From assembly GCA_946479745.1 (NCBI GenBank), contig CAMLGZ010000017.1, positions 14,437-78,436 of the forward strand: a stretch of DNA of 64,000 bases. Reading direction: 5' to 3'. Source of the stretch: an uncultured Pseudoxanthomonas sp. (GTDB lineage: Bacteria; Pseudomonadota; Gammaproteobacteria; Xanthomonadales; Xanthomonadaceae). The position numbers and the translations under genes were made by a program. Shown piece after piece: positions 8,685 through 18,026 of this stretch (position 1 is the first letter of the stretch; each line of letters opens with the position of its first letter). Under the pieces are notes generated by a model. The model made no database searches and had not been told where the DNA came from. It saw nothing but the letters and a program-made list of their open reading frames with translations.

Positions 8685-9746
8685 TCAATCGTTGCGCGGG
8701 CGTACCGGCGCGGTGGAGCCGCGCACCACCAGTTGCGGCACGAAGCCCTGGTTGTGCAGCGGCGTGGGGTTTTCGTCGTAGGCGTCGTGGCGCAGGCCGG
8801 CGATCAGCAGCCGCGCGGCCTGCCGGGCGATGTCTTCGGTGGCTTGTTTGGCGGTGGTCAGCGCGGGCCAGGACTGCTTGGAGAACGGGCTGTCCTCGAA
8901 CCCTGCGATGGAAAGATCGTAGGGTACGTTCATGCCCGCCGATTTCGCCGCGGCCAGCACACCGGCGGCGATTTCATCGTTGGACCCGAAGATCGCGGTG
9001 GGCGGTTCGCGTAAGGCGAGCAAGCGCCGGGCGCCGCGGAAACCATCGTCGAACGTGTAGTCACCGGGCACGATCAAGTGCTTGTCCAGGGTGATGCCGT
9101 AATCCTTCAGCGCCTTCTCATAGCCGTTGTAGCGTTCGATGCTGGACCGGTGCGCCAACCCGCCCCACAGGAAGCCGATGCGCTGGTGGCCGAGTTGGAT
9201 CAGGTGTTCGGTGATTTCGTAGGCGGCATCGTGGTCGTCCACGTAGACGCAGGGGTAGCCGTCGTTGGGATCTTCGGTGGCGGCGATGATGCGCACCAGC
9301 TTCACGCCGCGCGCGGCCAGCGCCTGCACCAGTTCCATGCTTTCGGACATGGGCGCGGTCAGCACCAGCCCGGCCAGGCGCGAGCGCTGCACCAGTTCCG
9401 ACAACTCTTCGGCCAGCAATGGCGAGGTGGAATCGCAGGGGTGGATCTGCAGGCCGAAGCCAGTTTCCCGGCACGCGGCCAGCACGCCGTTCTGCACGCC
9501 GATGATGTGGTACGGGTTGGGGTTGTCGTAGATCAGGCCGACCACGAACGGCGTGCCGCTGCGCAGGTTGCGCGCGGACTGGTCGGGTTCGTAATCCAGT
9601 TCGGCGATGGCGTGCAGCACGCGCGCGCGCGTGCCCTGCATGACCGAAGGTTCGTTGTTGATGACGCGCGATACGGTCTTCAACGAGACCTTGGCGCGTT
9701 CGGCGACGTCCTTGATGGTCGGTCTGCGCATATTCGGCTCAGCCAT
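8685..9746 (-). CDS. nagR: LacI-family transcriptional regulator of the nag locus
   Basis: The 353-aa regulator has an N-terminal LacI helix-turn-helix (TIKDVAERAKVSLKTVSRVIN, residues ~9-29) with a YEPDQSARNLRSG hinge region, then a periplasmic-binding-protein-like effector domain (VVGLIYDNPNPYHI through GFEDSPFSKQSWPALT). It lies inside the leftward nag unit, 27 bp after nagP. By analogy with xanthomonad NagR it would repress the cluster until a GlcNAc-derived inducer appears. Perfect and near-perfect palindromes at 11393-11406 and 11149-11162 are candidate operators. The name nagR is by context. Confidence 0.88.
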   Translation of the reverse strand: MAEPNMRRPTIKDVAERAKVSLKTVSRVINNEPSVMQGTRARVLHAIAELDYEPDQSARNLRSGTPFVVGLIYDNPNPYHIIGVQNGVLAACRETGFGLQIHPCDSTSPLLAEELSELVQRSRLAGLVLTAPMSESMELVQALAARGVKLVRIIAATEDPNDGYPCVYVDDHDAAYEITEHLIQLGHQRIGFLWGGLAHRSSIERYNGYEKALKDYGITLDKHLIVPGDYTFDDGFRGARRLLALREPPTAIFGSNDEIAAGVLAAAKSAGMNVPYDLSIAGFEDSPFSKQSWPALTTAKQATEDIARQAARLLIAGLRHDAYDENPTPLHNQGFVPQLVVRGSTAPVRPRND

Positions 9747-9773
9747 GTCCTGTGATTCCCGGTGACGTGCGCA

Positions 9774-11066
9774 TCATGCCTGCTTCGTCTTGCCCACGCG
9801 GTGTCCACGCAAGGCGAAGAACAGGATGTAGAGGTAGCAAGGCACGGCGAGCAGCACGAACACCAGTTGGAAATCGTGATGCTGCTTCAGGATGGCGAAC
9901 GCCTGCGGGATGATCGCACCGCCGGCGATGCCCATGACCAGCAACGCCGAACCGGTCTCGGTGAAGCGACCCAGGCCCTTGATCGCCAGCGGGAAAATCG
10001 CCGGCCACATCATCGCGTTGGCGAAACCCAGCGCCGCGATGAAACCGACTGAGACATAACCCTTGGTCAGGAACGCGCAAAGGGCAAACACCATGCCCAG
10101 CGCCGCCGAAACGCTGAGGTAGCGCTGCTGCGAAATGAACCGCGGAATCGCCGCCAGTCCGATCAGATAGCCCAGCAGCATCGCGCAGAGGGTGAAAAAG
10201 GTGAAGAACTTGGTTTCATCCAGCGGCAGTCCGAAGCCGTTGCCATAGGTGCCGATGGCGTCGCCCGCCAGCACTTCCACGCCCACGTACACGAACAGAC
10301 ACAGCACGCCCAGCCACAGGTGCGGGAACTGGAACACGCTGCCCTTGCCGCCGTGGGCGCCATCGGCGCGTTCGGCATTGACGTCGGCGGGTTTGATCTC
10401 GGGCAGCGAAGAAAACAGGATCGCAATCGCCACCAGCACCAGCACACCGGCCATCACCAGGTAGGGGGTATGGATCTTGGCCGCGAACTCGTTCAACAGC
10501 GTCGCTTTGGTCGCCGCATCGGCGGCGCTGACCTGTGCGGCCAGGTCGCCGATACCGTGCAGCACCAGCGAACCGATCAGCAGCGGCGCCAGCATGCCGG
10601 CGACCTTGTTGCAGATGCCCATCACGGCGATGCGCTGCGCCGCACTTTCGATCGGGCCCAGGATGCTGATGTAGGGATTGACCGCGGTCTGCAGCATGGC
10701 CAGGCCGCCGCCGATCACGAACAGTCCGGTCAGCGCACCGGCATAAACCCGTTGCGTGGACAGTTCGCCGAACAAAGCCGCGCCAATGGCCATGACGAAC
10801 AGACTGAACGCCAATCCCTTCTTCAGGCCGGTGCGCTTCAGCACCCAGGACGCGGGCAAGGCCAACATGAAATAGGAAATGTAGAAAACGAAAACAACGA
10901 AGAACGCCTTCACCTCATCCAGGTCGAAGGCCAGCTTCACGAACGTGATCAGCGGCCCGTTGATCCAGGTGAAGAACCCCATGATGAAGAACAGCACGCC
11001 GATGATGGCGATGGAACCGGCGTGCCGATTGGCAGCGACAGCGGCGGTGACAGGTACTGCAGTCAT
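9774..11066 (-). CDS. nagP: MFS (FHS-family) N-acetylglucosamine transporter
   Basis: The 430-aa major facilitator has about 12 membrane segments. IIGVLFFIMGFFTWINGPLI at the start, YISYFMLALPASWVLKRTG and LGPIESAAQRIAVMGICNKVAG are typical of the FHS subgroup (FucP, glucose/galactose permeases, NagP). First in the leftward unit with regulator, nagB-II, nagA and nagX, it most likely moves free GlcNAc across the inner membrane after outer-membrane uptake by the TonB receptor. CAGGGAG lies upstream of the ATG. Specificity for GlcNAc rests on context, because close homologues carry other hexoses. Confidence 0.9.
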   Translation of the reverse strand: MTAVPVTAAVAANRHAGSIAIIGVLFFIMGFFTWINGPLITFVKLAFDLDEVKAFFVVFVFYISYFMLALPASWVLKRTGLKKGLAFSLFVMAIGAALFGELSTQRVYAGALTGLFVIGGGLAMLQTAVNPYISILGPIESAAQRIAVMGICNKVAGMLAPLLIGSLVLHGIGDLAAQVSAADAATKATLLNEFAAKIHTPYLVMAGVLVLVAIAILFSSLPEIKPADVNAERADGAHGGKGSVFQFPHLWLGVLCLFVYVGVEVLAGDAIGTYGNGFGLPLDETKFFTFFTLCAMLLGYLIGLAAIPRFISQQRYLSVSAALGMVFALCAFLTKGYVSVGFIAALGFANAMMWPAIFPLAIKGLGRFTETGSALLVMGIAGGAIIPQAFAILKQHHDFQLVFVLLAVPCYLYILFFALRGHRVGKTKQA

Positions 11067-11148
11067 GACGATGGACTCCCTGAGGGCGGTGGCCGCAACG
11101 ACGCCGGTGAACCAGCGATGCCGGAGGCAGATCTGCGGCTCTGGCTGG

Positions 11149-11162
11149 GAATAACGTTGTCA
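11149..11162. promoter_or_regulatory. Candidate LacI-family operator upstream of nagP
   Basis: GAATAACGTTGTCA matches 11 of 14 bases of the perfect palindrome at 11393-11406, including an intact AACGTTGTCA half. It lies about 85 bp upstream of the nagP ATG. The central CG and pseudo-twofold symmetry fit LacI-family sites. Confidence 0.6.
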
Positions 11163-11392
11163 TACTTTTCTCCCCGGGGCCACTTTGGAGTCGCGCCGGC
11201 GCTGTTGGGATCGCCAAATCCTTGCCTGGATTTTCTTGCGCCGCAACACGATGACCGTATGGAAGACCGCCATATGTGCATGAATATGAACATAAATCCA
11301 CGAAAATGGGTGCAATTGGTCAGAATTGTTACCGGCATCGATACCGTTGCAACCATTTCGGGCCGCCCTGCCATTTTTTCATGACTGGCTGT

Positions 11393-11406
11393 TGACAACG
11401 TTGTCA
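11393..11406. promoter_or_regulatory. Perfect palindromic LacI-family operator upstream of the kinase
   Basis: TGACAACGTTGTCA is a perfect 14-bp palindrome with a central CG, the usual form of LacI-family operators. It overlaps a TTGACA -35-like hexamer at 11392-11397, so bound repressor would block RNA polymerase. It is about 62 bp upstream of the kinase start. Confidence 0.7.
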
Positions 11407-11467
11407 GGCCAATCTCACACTCCGGCGCAATGGCCCTGCGGATTACTGCGCCGCGGCCCGCGAAGAC

Positions 11468-12511
11468 ATGGGGAGATGTGTGGTCGCAAACGCCAATCCA
11501 ATGCCGGTTAGTCCCCAGAACGCGTTGCACGAGCGGTTCATTGCCGCCGATGTCGGCGGGACCCATGTACGCATCGGCCTGGTACAGGGTAGCGGCGATC
11601 CTGCCCACCCGGTCACCGTGCTCCAGTACCGTAAATACGTCTGCGCCCAATACCCGGGGCTGACCGAAATCATCGAGGATTTCCTCGGCACGCTCGAAGG
11701 CGAGAGCATCGGCCGCGGCGTGATCGCCAGCGCCGGTTATCCGCTGGAGGACGGCACGGTCATCACCGCCAACCTGCCGTGGCGCCTGTCGCCGCAGGAA
11801 ATACGCGAACGGCTCGGCTTCCGCGAGTTCCGCCTGGTCAACGATTTCGAAGCCGTGGCCCACGCCGCCGCTTATGTGGACGCCAGCGAAGTGCTGCGCC
11901 TGACCGGGCCGGAGATCGCCCCGGTGGCCGGACCGACGCTGGTGCTGGGCCCCGGCACCGGCCTGGGCGCGGCAGTGTGGATTCCTACCGGCAAGCGCGC
12001 CGTGGTGCTGGCCACCGAAGCCGGCCAGGCCGCGCTGACCGCCGGCAACGCCACCGAAATGGCGCTGCTGTCCGAAATGCTGAAGCACCGCAGCCACGTG
12101 CCGGTCGAATACGCTCTATCCGGCCCGGGCCTGATGAACCTGCACACCGCTTTATGCGCGCTGCGCGGTTCGCGCAACGACTACAAGACGCCCGGCGAGA
12201 TCACCGCTGCCGCGATCTCCGGCAGCGATGCATTGGCGCGCGAAAGCCTGGAGATTTTCTGCGGCTTGCTGGGCAGCGCGGTCGGCGACTTGGCGCTTCT
12301 GTACGGCGTGCAGGGCGGCATCTACCTGGCCGGCGGCATCCTGCCGCAGATCCGCGAATTCCTTTTGAACAGCAGCTTCGTCGAACGGTTCCTCAACAAG
12401 GGACCGATGCGCGCGGCGCTGGAACGCATACCCGTGCGGTTGGTCGAGCACGGACAACTCGGCGTCATCGGCGCCGCGAACTGGTACCTCGGCCAATGTG
12501 AGGGTGGGTAG
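11468..12511 (+). CDS. Glucokinase-family kinase, probable GlcNAc/glucose kinase
   Basis: This ~347-aa protein belongs to the Glk (not ROK) glucokinase family: FIAADVGGTHVRIGLV at the ATP-binding start, IASAGYPLEDGTVITANLPW, EFRLVNDFEAVAHAA with the catalytic Asp, and LGPGTGLGAAVW. In the nag locus it is the only sugar kinase, so it probably phosphorylates GlcNAc to GlcNAc-6-P, the NagA substrate; xanthomonads are known to use Glk-family kinases here. The ATG at 11468 has no clear ribosome site, whereas the GTG at 11480 follows GGGGAG closely and may be the true start. Confidence 0.88.
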   Translation: MGRCVVANANPMPVSPQNALHERFIAADVGGTHVRIGLVQGSGDPAHPVTVLQYRKYVCAQYPGLTEIIEDFLGTLEGESIGRGVIASAGYPLEDGTVITANLPWRLSPQEIRERLGFREFRLVNDFEAVAHAAAYVDASEVLRLTGPEIAPVAGPTLVLGPGTGLGAAVWIPTGKRAVVLATEAGQAALTAGNATEMALLSEMLKHRSHVPVEYALSGPGLMNLHTALCALRGSRNDYKTPGEITAAAISGSDALARESLEIFCGLLGSAVGDLALLYGVQGGIYLAGGILPQIREFLLNSSFVERFLNKGPMRAALERIPVRLVEHGQLGVIGAANWYLGQCEGG

Positions 12512-12610
12512 GAGAAGAGTCGTCGGAGCGACCACGGGCCACCTGCTTGGGCAGGCGCGGTCCAACTGCAAACGATCAGCAACAACAGGCATAGGCACGG
12601 CAGCGGTCTT

Positions 12611-12618
12611 CGTTGTCA
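12611..12618. promoter_or_regulatory. Operator half-site upstream of the TonB receptor
   Basis: CGTTGTCA, the right half of the nag palindrome, lies 28 bp before the receptor ATG. The left half is poorly conserved, so regulation by the same LacI protein is only suggested. Confidence 0.35.
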
Positions 12619-12645
12619 CAACTCAATCAGCGATGGGGAAGCATC

Positions 12646-15375
12646 ATGAACTGTAAGAAATCAATCCTTTCGGCTGCGATCGTGGCGAGCCTCAGCTTCG
12701 CTGCGCAGTTGCACGCGCAGGAAACGCAGACCACGGCGCAAGCCGAAGAAACCGAAACGACCGATGCGACCGATCTGGGTACGGTCACCGTCGTGGGTAT
12801 CCGCGGCAGCCTGGAGAAATCCCTGGATGCCAAGCGCGACTCCAATTCGCACGTCGAAGTGCTCACCGCCGAGGACATCGGCAAGATGCCCGATAAGAAC
12901 GTGGCCGACTCGCTGCAGCGCCTGCCCGGCGTCACCATCAGCTCTGCCGGCGCGACCGAAGGCGGCTTCGACGAGAACGACCGCGTGTCCATGCGCGGCA
13001 CCAACCCCAGCTTGACCCTGACCCAGATCAACGGCCACCCGGTCTCCTCGGGCGACTGGTTCGTGCTGAACCAGAGCGACAATGCCGGCCGCAGCGTCAG
13101 CTACACCCTGCTGCCGTCGAGCCTGGTCAGCCAGGTGGTGGTGCACAAGACCTCGCAGGCCAAGCTGCCCGAGGGCGGCGTCACCGGCACCGTCGACATC
13201 ATCACCCGCAAGCCGACCGAGTTTGCCAAAACCTTCACCGCCAGCGGTTCGGTAGGCGCGGTCTACTCCACCCTGCCCGGCGAGACCGACCCGCAGATCA
13301 ACGCGCTGGTCAACTACCGCAACGAGGCCTCGACCTTCGGCGTGCTGGTGCAGGCCTTCTCCGAAGACCGCACCCTGCGCCGCGATGGCGTGGAAGTGCT
13401 GGGCTACGACCAGATCGCCGCCGGCAGCGCCATTGCGACGAGCAATCCGGATCTGGCCGGCGTCTGGTACCCGCGCATGATCGGCGCCGCGTTCTTCGAA
13501 CAGAAACGCAAACGCCGCGGCGGCCTGGTCGAAGTCCAGTTCAAACCCACCGACAACTTGAGTTTCGACCTGTCCGGTTTCTCCTCCAAGCTGGACGCCT
13601 CCAACTACAACCGCAACTACCTGCTGTACAACCCGCGCATCCTTAATGGCGGTGCGGGGCAGGCGCCGCTGGCCGGCTACGTCGTGCGCAACAACACCCT
13701 GGTATCGGCCGATTTCGCCCCGGTGGCGGGCACGAACTACGGCCTGTACGACATGATCTCGCGCCCCGACGAAAGCGCCAGCACCACCTACGTGGCGTTC
13801 GAGGCCGACTGGAAGGCGAGCGATAGGCTGAACTTCGACTTCAAGCTCGGCACCTCCACCGGCCATGGCGAGACGCCGAACCAGGACGTCGCCGAATGGA
13901 CCGTCGGGCAGGGCACCGGTGCCTCTTACAATCTCAACGGTATCGGCCAGGCCGCCTCGTTCACCCTCAACGATTCCATCACCGCACCGCCCGCGAATCT
14001 GGCACTGGACTGGATCTTCGGCCTGCAGAACCTCGATATCGAGGACAAGGACACCTGGGGCCAGATCGACTCCCAGTACTTCATCGACAGCGGCGTGTTC
14101 GAATCGCTGGAGTTCGGCGTCCGCGTGGCCAACCACGACCGCGAGTCGGCGAACGTAGTCGCGCAGGGGCCCAACTGGGCCGCCACGCCATTCGATCCGA
14201 CCACCTTCCCGCAGGACTACAGCAATTATCCCGGCGACTACGGCAGCGGCCTGGGTGGCAACTTCCCGCGCGGCGTCTGGTACTTCACCGCCGAGCAGAT
14301 GGCCGACTGGAATGCCGTACAGGCCAATCGCGACCCAGTCGTACGTCGTTACCCGTTCTACGACTTCCGCCTGAAGGAAGAAACCAAGGCCGCGTACGCC
14401 CAGCTCAACCTGCAGGGCGAGCGCTGGAGCGGTAACGTCGGCGTGCGCATGGTCAAGACCAACACCGAAGTGCTGCAGTACGTGCCAGGCGGCACGGCGA
14501 CCACGCCGGGCGCCATCCTGGGTTCGGCCTTCGGCATCTTCTCGCCGTTCACGATCAAGAACGACTACACCGACTTCCTGCCCAGCGCCAACTTCAAGTT
14601 CGACCTGAGCGACACCCTGGTCGCACGCGTGGCCGCCACCCGCACCATGGCCCGGCCCGACTACTCGGCGCTGGCCGGCGGCCTGAACCTCTCGCCGCCC
14701 GCGGACGAAGATGACTTCGGCGGCGGCAATTCCAGCAACCCGAACCTGAAGCCGATCTATTCGAACAACTACGACGTGGCCTTGGAATGGTATTACGCGC
14801 CGCGCTCGCTGTTGTCCGCCAGCGTGTTCTACATGGATATGTCGAGCTACGTCAGCCAGGGCGTGAGCGAGCAGCAGTTCCTGACCTTCGACGCGGCCCA
14901 CCCGAACGGCTACATGGGCAACTATCTGGTCACCACGCCGATCAACACCCAGGCCTCGGCCAAGGGCATCGAGCTGTCGTGGGAGCAGCCGCTGGGCGAT
15001 CATTTCGGTTTCAACACCAACTACACCTACACCGATGCAAAGGAAGAAGACGGCAGCCCGGTGGTGGGCGCCTCGCGCAACACGTTCAACTTGGTCGGTT
15101 ACTTCGAGAACGACCACCTGAACGCCCGCGTGGCCTACAACTACCGTTCGCACTTCTATAGCGGCTTGGATCGCCGGTCCGCGTTCAACCAGGACGACAC
15201 CCAGTCGGTGTCGGCCTCGGTGGGCTGGACGTTCAACGATATGGTCAGTCTCTCGCTGGACGGCATGAACCTGACCAACGAGAAATTGAAGTACTACGCG
15301 GACAACAAGGACCAGCCGCGCGGAATCTACAACAATGGCCGTCAGTACTACTTGAACCTGCGCTTCAAGTTCTAA
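12646..15375 (+). CDS. TonB-dependent outer-membrane receptor, GlcNAc/chito-oligosaccharide type
   Basis: The 909-aa receptor begins MNCKKSILSAAIVASLSFAAQ (residues 1-21 of a signal peptide). A TonB-box-like segment (DLGTVTVVGIRGSLEKS) and a plug domain follow, with NVADSLQRLPGVTI and VSMRGTNPSLTLTQINGHPV. The C-terminal ~700 residues form the barrel and end in the aromatic YYLNLRFKF. GGGGAAGC precedes the ATG. Plug and barrel resemble the TonB-Xanth-Caul receptors that import glycans. Position between the kinase and GH20 genes argues for GlcNAc or short chito-oligomers as ligand. Confidence 0.92.
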   Translation: MNCKKSILSAAIVASLSFAAQLHAQETQTTAQAEETETTDATDLGTVTVVGIRGSLEKSLDAKRDSNSHVEVLTAEDIGKMPDKNVADSLQRLPGVTISSAGATEGGFDENDRVSMRGTNPSLTLTQINGHPVSSGDWFVLNQSDNAGRSVSYTLLPSSLVSQVVVHKTSQAKLPEGGVTGTVDIITRKPTEFAKTFTASGSVGAVYSTLPGETDPQINALVNYRNEASTFGVLVQAFSEDRTLRRDGVEVLGYDQIAAGSAIATSNPDLAGVWYPRMIGAAFFEQKRKRRGGLVEVQFKPTDNLSFDLSGFSSKLDASNYNRNYLLYNPRILNGGAGQAPLAGYVVRNNTLVSADFAPVAGTNYGLYDMISRPDESASTTYVAFEADWKASDRLNFDFKLGTSTGHGETPNQDVAEWTVGQGTGASYNLNGIGQAASFTLNDSITAPPANLALDWIFGLQNLDIEDKDTWGQIDSQYFIDSGVFESLEFGVRVANHDRESANVVAQGPNWAATPFDPTTFPQDYSNYPGDYGSGLGGNFPRGVWYFTAEQMADWNAVQANRDPVVRRYPFYDFRLKEETKAAYAQLNLQGERWSGNVGVRMVKTNTEVLQYVPGGTATTPGAILGSAFGIFSPFTIKNDYTDFLPSANFKFDLSDTLVARVAATRTMARPDYSALAGGLNLSPPADEDDFGGGNSSNPNLKPIYSNNYDVALEWYYAPRSLLSASVFYMDMSSYVSQGVSEQQFLTFDAAHPNGYMGNYLVTTPINTQASAKGIELSWEQPLGDHFGFNTNYTYTDAKEEDGSPVVGASRNTFNLVGYFENDHLNARVAYNYRSHFYSGLDRRSAFNQDDTQSVSASVGWTFNDMVSLSLDGMNLTNEKLKYYADNKDQPRGIYNNGRQYYLNLRFKF

Positions 15376-15408
15376 GGCGCACAGAAACCTTTTGATGTGT
15401 TTCCCTCA

Positions 15409-15440
15409 CGGGCCTGGACTTGTCCGGGCCCGATTTTTTT
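15409..15440 (+). terminator. Rho-independent terminator after the TonB receptor gene
   Basis: An imperfect GC stem around CGGGCCTGGA / TCCGGGCCCG is followed by a run of seven T (15434-15440), 34 bp after the receptor stop. Confidence 0.75.
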
Positions 15441-15518
15441 GAGGGATGATGAATGCCAACGATTGATTCGGATGCCGGACCAGTCGGGTAGGATCGACAA
15501 TATTGCGAGGAGGAAGTG

Positions 15519-17825
15519 ATGACGATTTCGGATTGCCTGCGACCTGTTGCATCGAAAGCGCTGATGTTGCTGGCCATGGGCTCGCCCGGTGCGATGGCCG
15601 CGACCGGCGCGCCATCGGATCCGATGTTGATCCCCGCGCCCGCATCGATGCAGCGCAACGAAGGTAGCTTCGCGGTGGATCCGGCCACGCAGATCATGGC
15701 GCTGGATCCGCAGGCGCGTGCCGCTGCGGAGCAGTTCGCCGGCTTCGTCGCCAAGAGCCATGCATTGACGCTTAAGGTGCGCGACGCAAAAGGCGCCAAC
15801 AAAGGCGCTATCCACTTCCGCATAGATCCGAAGGCGGCGGGCGAGTCGCCTGAAAGCTATACGCTGGAGATCGATCCGCAACGCACGGTGGTATCGGCGC
15901 GCGACCCACGCGGCCTTTTCTACGGGGCGGTGACGCTATGGCAGCTGCTGCCGCCGGGCGACGCCGGATCGTTCTCGTTGCCGGCGCTGCGCATCGACGA
16001 CACGCCGCGTTTCGCCTGGCGCGGGCTGATGCTCGACTCGGCCCGCCATTTCCAAACCGTCGATCAGATCAAGCAGATGCTCGATGCGATGGCGTTGCAC
16101 AAGCTCAACACCTTCCACTGGCACCTGACCGACGACCAAGGCTGGCGGATCGAGATCAAGCAATATCCCAAGTTGACCGAGGTCGGCGGCTGCCGCATTC
16201 CCGCAGGCGATGCCGGCCTGGATGTCGCGGGGAAACCGAAACCCTATTGCGGTTATTACACGCAGGAGCAGATTCGGGACGTGGTGCGTTACGCGGTCGC
16301 GCTGCATATCACCATAGTCCCGGAAGTCGACGTGCCCGGCCACGCGACCGCCGCGATAGCCGCCTACCCGCAACTGGGCGTGCTGGATACGCCGCCGGTG
16401 GTTTCCAACGAATGGGGCGTCAACACCAATCTGTTCAACGTGGAGGAGAGCACTTTCGTCTTCCTGGAGAACGTACTGGGCGAAGTGGTCGATCTGTTTC
16501 CGGGCGCCTACGTCCACGTGGGCGGCGACGAGGCGGTGAAAGACCAGTGGAAAGCCTCGGCGCGCGTGCAGGAGCGGATTCGCGAACTGGGCGTCAAGGA
16601 CGAAGCCGGCATGCAGAGCTACCTGATCAAGCGGCTGGAGAAATATCTGGTCGCCAAACACCGGCGCCTGATCGGCTGGGATGAGATTCTGGAAGGCGGC
16701 CTGCCCGAAGAAGCAACGGTCATGTCCTGGCGCGGTATCGAAGGCGGCATCGCCGCCGCCAACCAGGGTCACGACGTGGTCATGTCGCCCTCCTCCGAAC
16801 TGTATCTGGACTACCTGCAAACCGATTCGCCGAATGAACCACCGGGACGCCCGGCGACCATTCCACTGAAGCAGGTATACGCGTTCGAGCCCGTGCCCGC
16901 CGCGCTGGCCGCGGACAAGCGCTCGCACATCCTGGGCCTGCAGGCCAACGTATGGACCGAGCACATGCGCACCTTTGCGCGGATGCAGCACGCCATTTTC
17001 CCGCGCATCGCGGCCTTGGCCGAAACGGCATGGTCGCCGGCGCAGAAAAAGAACTGGCCGGGTTTCGTTGCCCGCCTGCCCGCGCAGCTGCAGCGTTACC
17101 AGGCGATGGGTATCGGCTATGCGCAGACGCCGTTCGAAGTGCGCAGCGCCTTGGTGGAAGACCGCAAACAGGGCCGCGTGGAAGTCAGCCTGTCCAATTC
17201 GCTGGGCTATCCGGATATCCGTTACACCACCGATGGCAGCGAACCTTCCGCTGGTTCGACTGCATACGAAGGCCCCTTCTCGCTGGCGCTTCCCGCGGAT
17301 CTGCGCGCATCGGTGTTCGTGGACGGCAAACCGCTGACCAAGGCCGCCGATCGCAGGTTGGACGCTGCGTCGCTGTTGACCCGCAGCGATGAGGAACTGG
17401 CGATGTGCACCGGTGCGCTGATGCTGCGGCTGGAAGACGACGGCCCGTCCGAAGGCGAGCGAGCCATCTTCAACGCGGACATTTTCAATCCCTGCTGGGA
17501 ATGGAAAAACGCCGATCCGGGCGGCATCGCTTCGATCGAAGTGCGCGCCGGACGTCTGCCGTACTATTTCCAGCTGGCGCACGATGAGCCATCGCGCAAG
17601 TTCAAGCCGGCGAAGAGCGCGAACGGCGAACTTGAGATTCGCGCAAGCTGCGGCGGCGCTGTGCTGGCGACGGTGCCGTTGCCCGCCGCGCCGGACGCCG
17701 ATGGTTTCGTGACCTTGAAAGCGCCACTGCAAGCGACCACCGCGCCGCAAAACCTGTGCATCTTCTTCACCGGCGATACGCGCCCGGCGATGTGGGTTCT
17801 GGATCGGGTAACGCTGCGTCCATGA
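15519..17825 (+). CDS. Beta-N-acetylhexosaminidase, GH20
   Basis: The 768-aa protein releases terminal GlcNAc/GalNAc from chito-oligosaccharides or glycans. A signal-like N-terminus (residues 1-28, ending SPGAMA) is followed by the GH20b domain and the catalytic barrel: RGLMLDSARHF, HWHLTDDQGWRIEIK, VPEVDVPGHATA, then YVHVGGDEAV with the Asp337-Glu338 pair, and GLQANVWTEHM. About 200 residues beyond the barrel form a chitobiase C-terminal-like region and an uncharacterised tail. AGGAGG precedes the ATG. It supplies substrate for the receptor and transporter upstream. Confidence 0.93.
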   Translation: MTISDCLRPVASKALMLLAMGSPGAMAATGAPSDPMLIPAPASMQRNEGSFAVDPATQIMALDPQARAAAEQFAGFVAKSHALTLKVRDAKGANKGAIHFRIDPKAAGESPESYTLEIDPQRTVVSARDPRGLFYGAVTLWQLLPPGDAGSFSLPALRIDDTPRFAWRGLMLDSARHFQTVDQIKQMLDAMALHKLNTFHWHLTDDQGWRIEIKQYPKLTEVGGCRIPAGDAGLDVAGKPKPYCGYYTQEQIRDVVRYAVALHITIVPEVDVPGHATAAIAAYPQLGVLDTPPVVSNEWGVNTNLFNVEESTFVFLENVLGEVVDLFPGAYVHVGGDEAVKDQWKASARVQERIRELGVKDEAGMQSYLIKRLEKYLVAKHRRLIGWDEILEGGLPEEATVMSWRGIEGGIAAANQGHDVVMSPSSELYLDYLQTDSPNEPPGRPATIPLKQVYAFEPVPAALAADKRSHILGLQANVWTEHMRTFARMQHAIFPRIAALAETAWSPAQKKNWPGFVARLPAQLQRYQAMGIGYAQTPFEVRSALVEDRKQGRVEVSLSNSLGYPDIRYTTDGSEPSAGSTAYEGPFSLALPADLRASVFVDGKPLTKAADRRLDAASLLTRSDEELAMCTGALMLRLEDDGPSEGERAIFNADIFNPCWEWKNADPGGIASIEVRAGRLPYYFQLAHDEPSRKFKPAKSANGELEIRASCGGAVLATVPLPAAPDADGFVTLKAPLQATTAPQNLCIFFTGDTRPAMWVLDRVTLRP

Positions 17826-17832
17826 TGATCCC

Positions 17833-17918
17833 GTAGGTCGGCCCTACGTGGCCGAGGGGCACGGGGAAGTTCCGGATTCTTGTTCGTTGGGAGCGTCGGG
17901 GGCGTAGCCCCGACCTAC
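17833..17918. repeat. GTAGGTCGG inverted repeat after the hexosaminidase gene
   Basis: GTAGGTCGG (17833-17841) is inverted as CCGACCTAC (17910-17918). It resembles the GTAGGAGC family in form but has a different arm word. It lies immediately left of the 17938 copy. Confidence 0.6.
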
Positions 17919-17937
17919 CTACTGGATAGGGCGCGTT

Positions 17938-18003
17938 GTAGGAGCGACATAAGTCGCGAAGAGGATTTACCGGTAACCCGTTCGCGACTTACGTCGCTCC
18001 TAC
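17938..18003. repeat. GTAGGAGC-ended palindromic repeat (AAGTCGCGAA subtype)
   Basis: GTAGGAGCGACATAAGTCGC and its mirror GCGACTTACGTCGCTCCTAC flank a ~26-nt loop. The same subtype occurs at 23928-23983. It lies between the convergent hexosaminidase and VanZ-like genes. Confidence 0.85.
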
Positions 18004-18026
18004 ACGCGCGGTGAATAAGCCTGCTG

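Larger units (their letters stand above)
11067..11467. other. 401-bp divergent regulatory region of the nag locus
   Basis: This gap between nagP (left) and the kinase gene (right) holds no supported gene. It contains two LacI-type operator candidates, a near-consensus -35 (TTGACA at 11392-11397) embedded in the right-hand operator, and an AT-rich stretch around 11270-11380. Start sites cannot be fixed by eye. Confidence 0.6.

Noticed and set aside
12512..12645. Possible riboswitch or small RNA in the TonB receptor leader
   Set aside because: Only a weak GGTCGTCGGAGCGACC-like hairpin was visible; no known riboswitch core was recognised.
12661..15153. 830-aa open frame opposite the TonB receptor
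   Set aside because: Antisense to a fully recognisable receptor; Val/Gly/Arg/His-rich with no domain.
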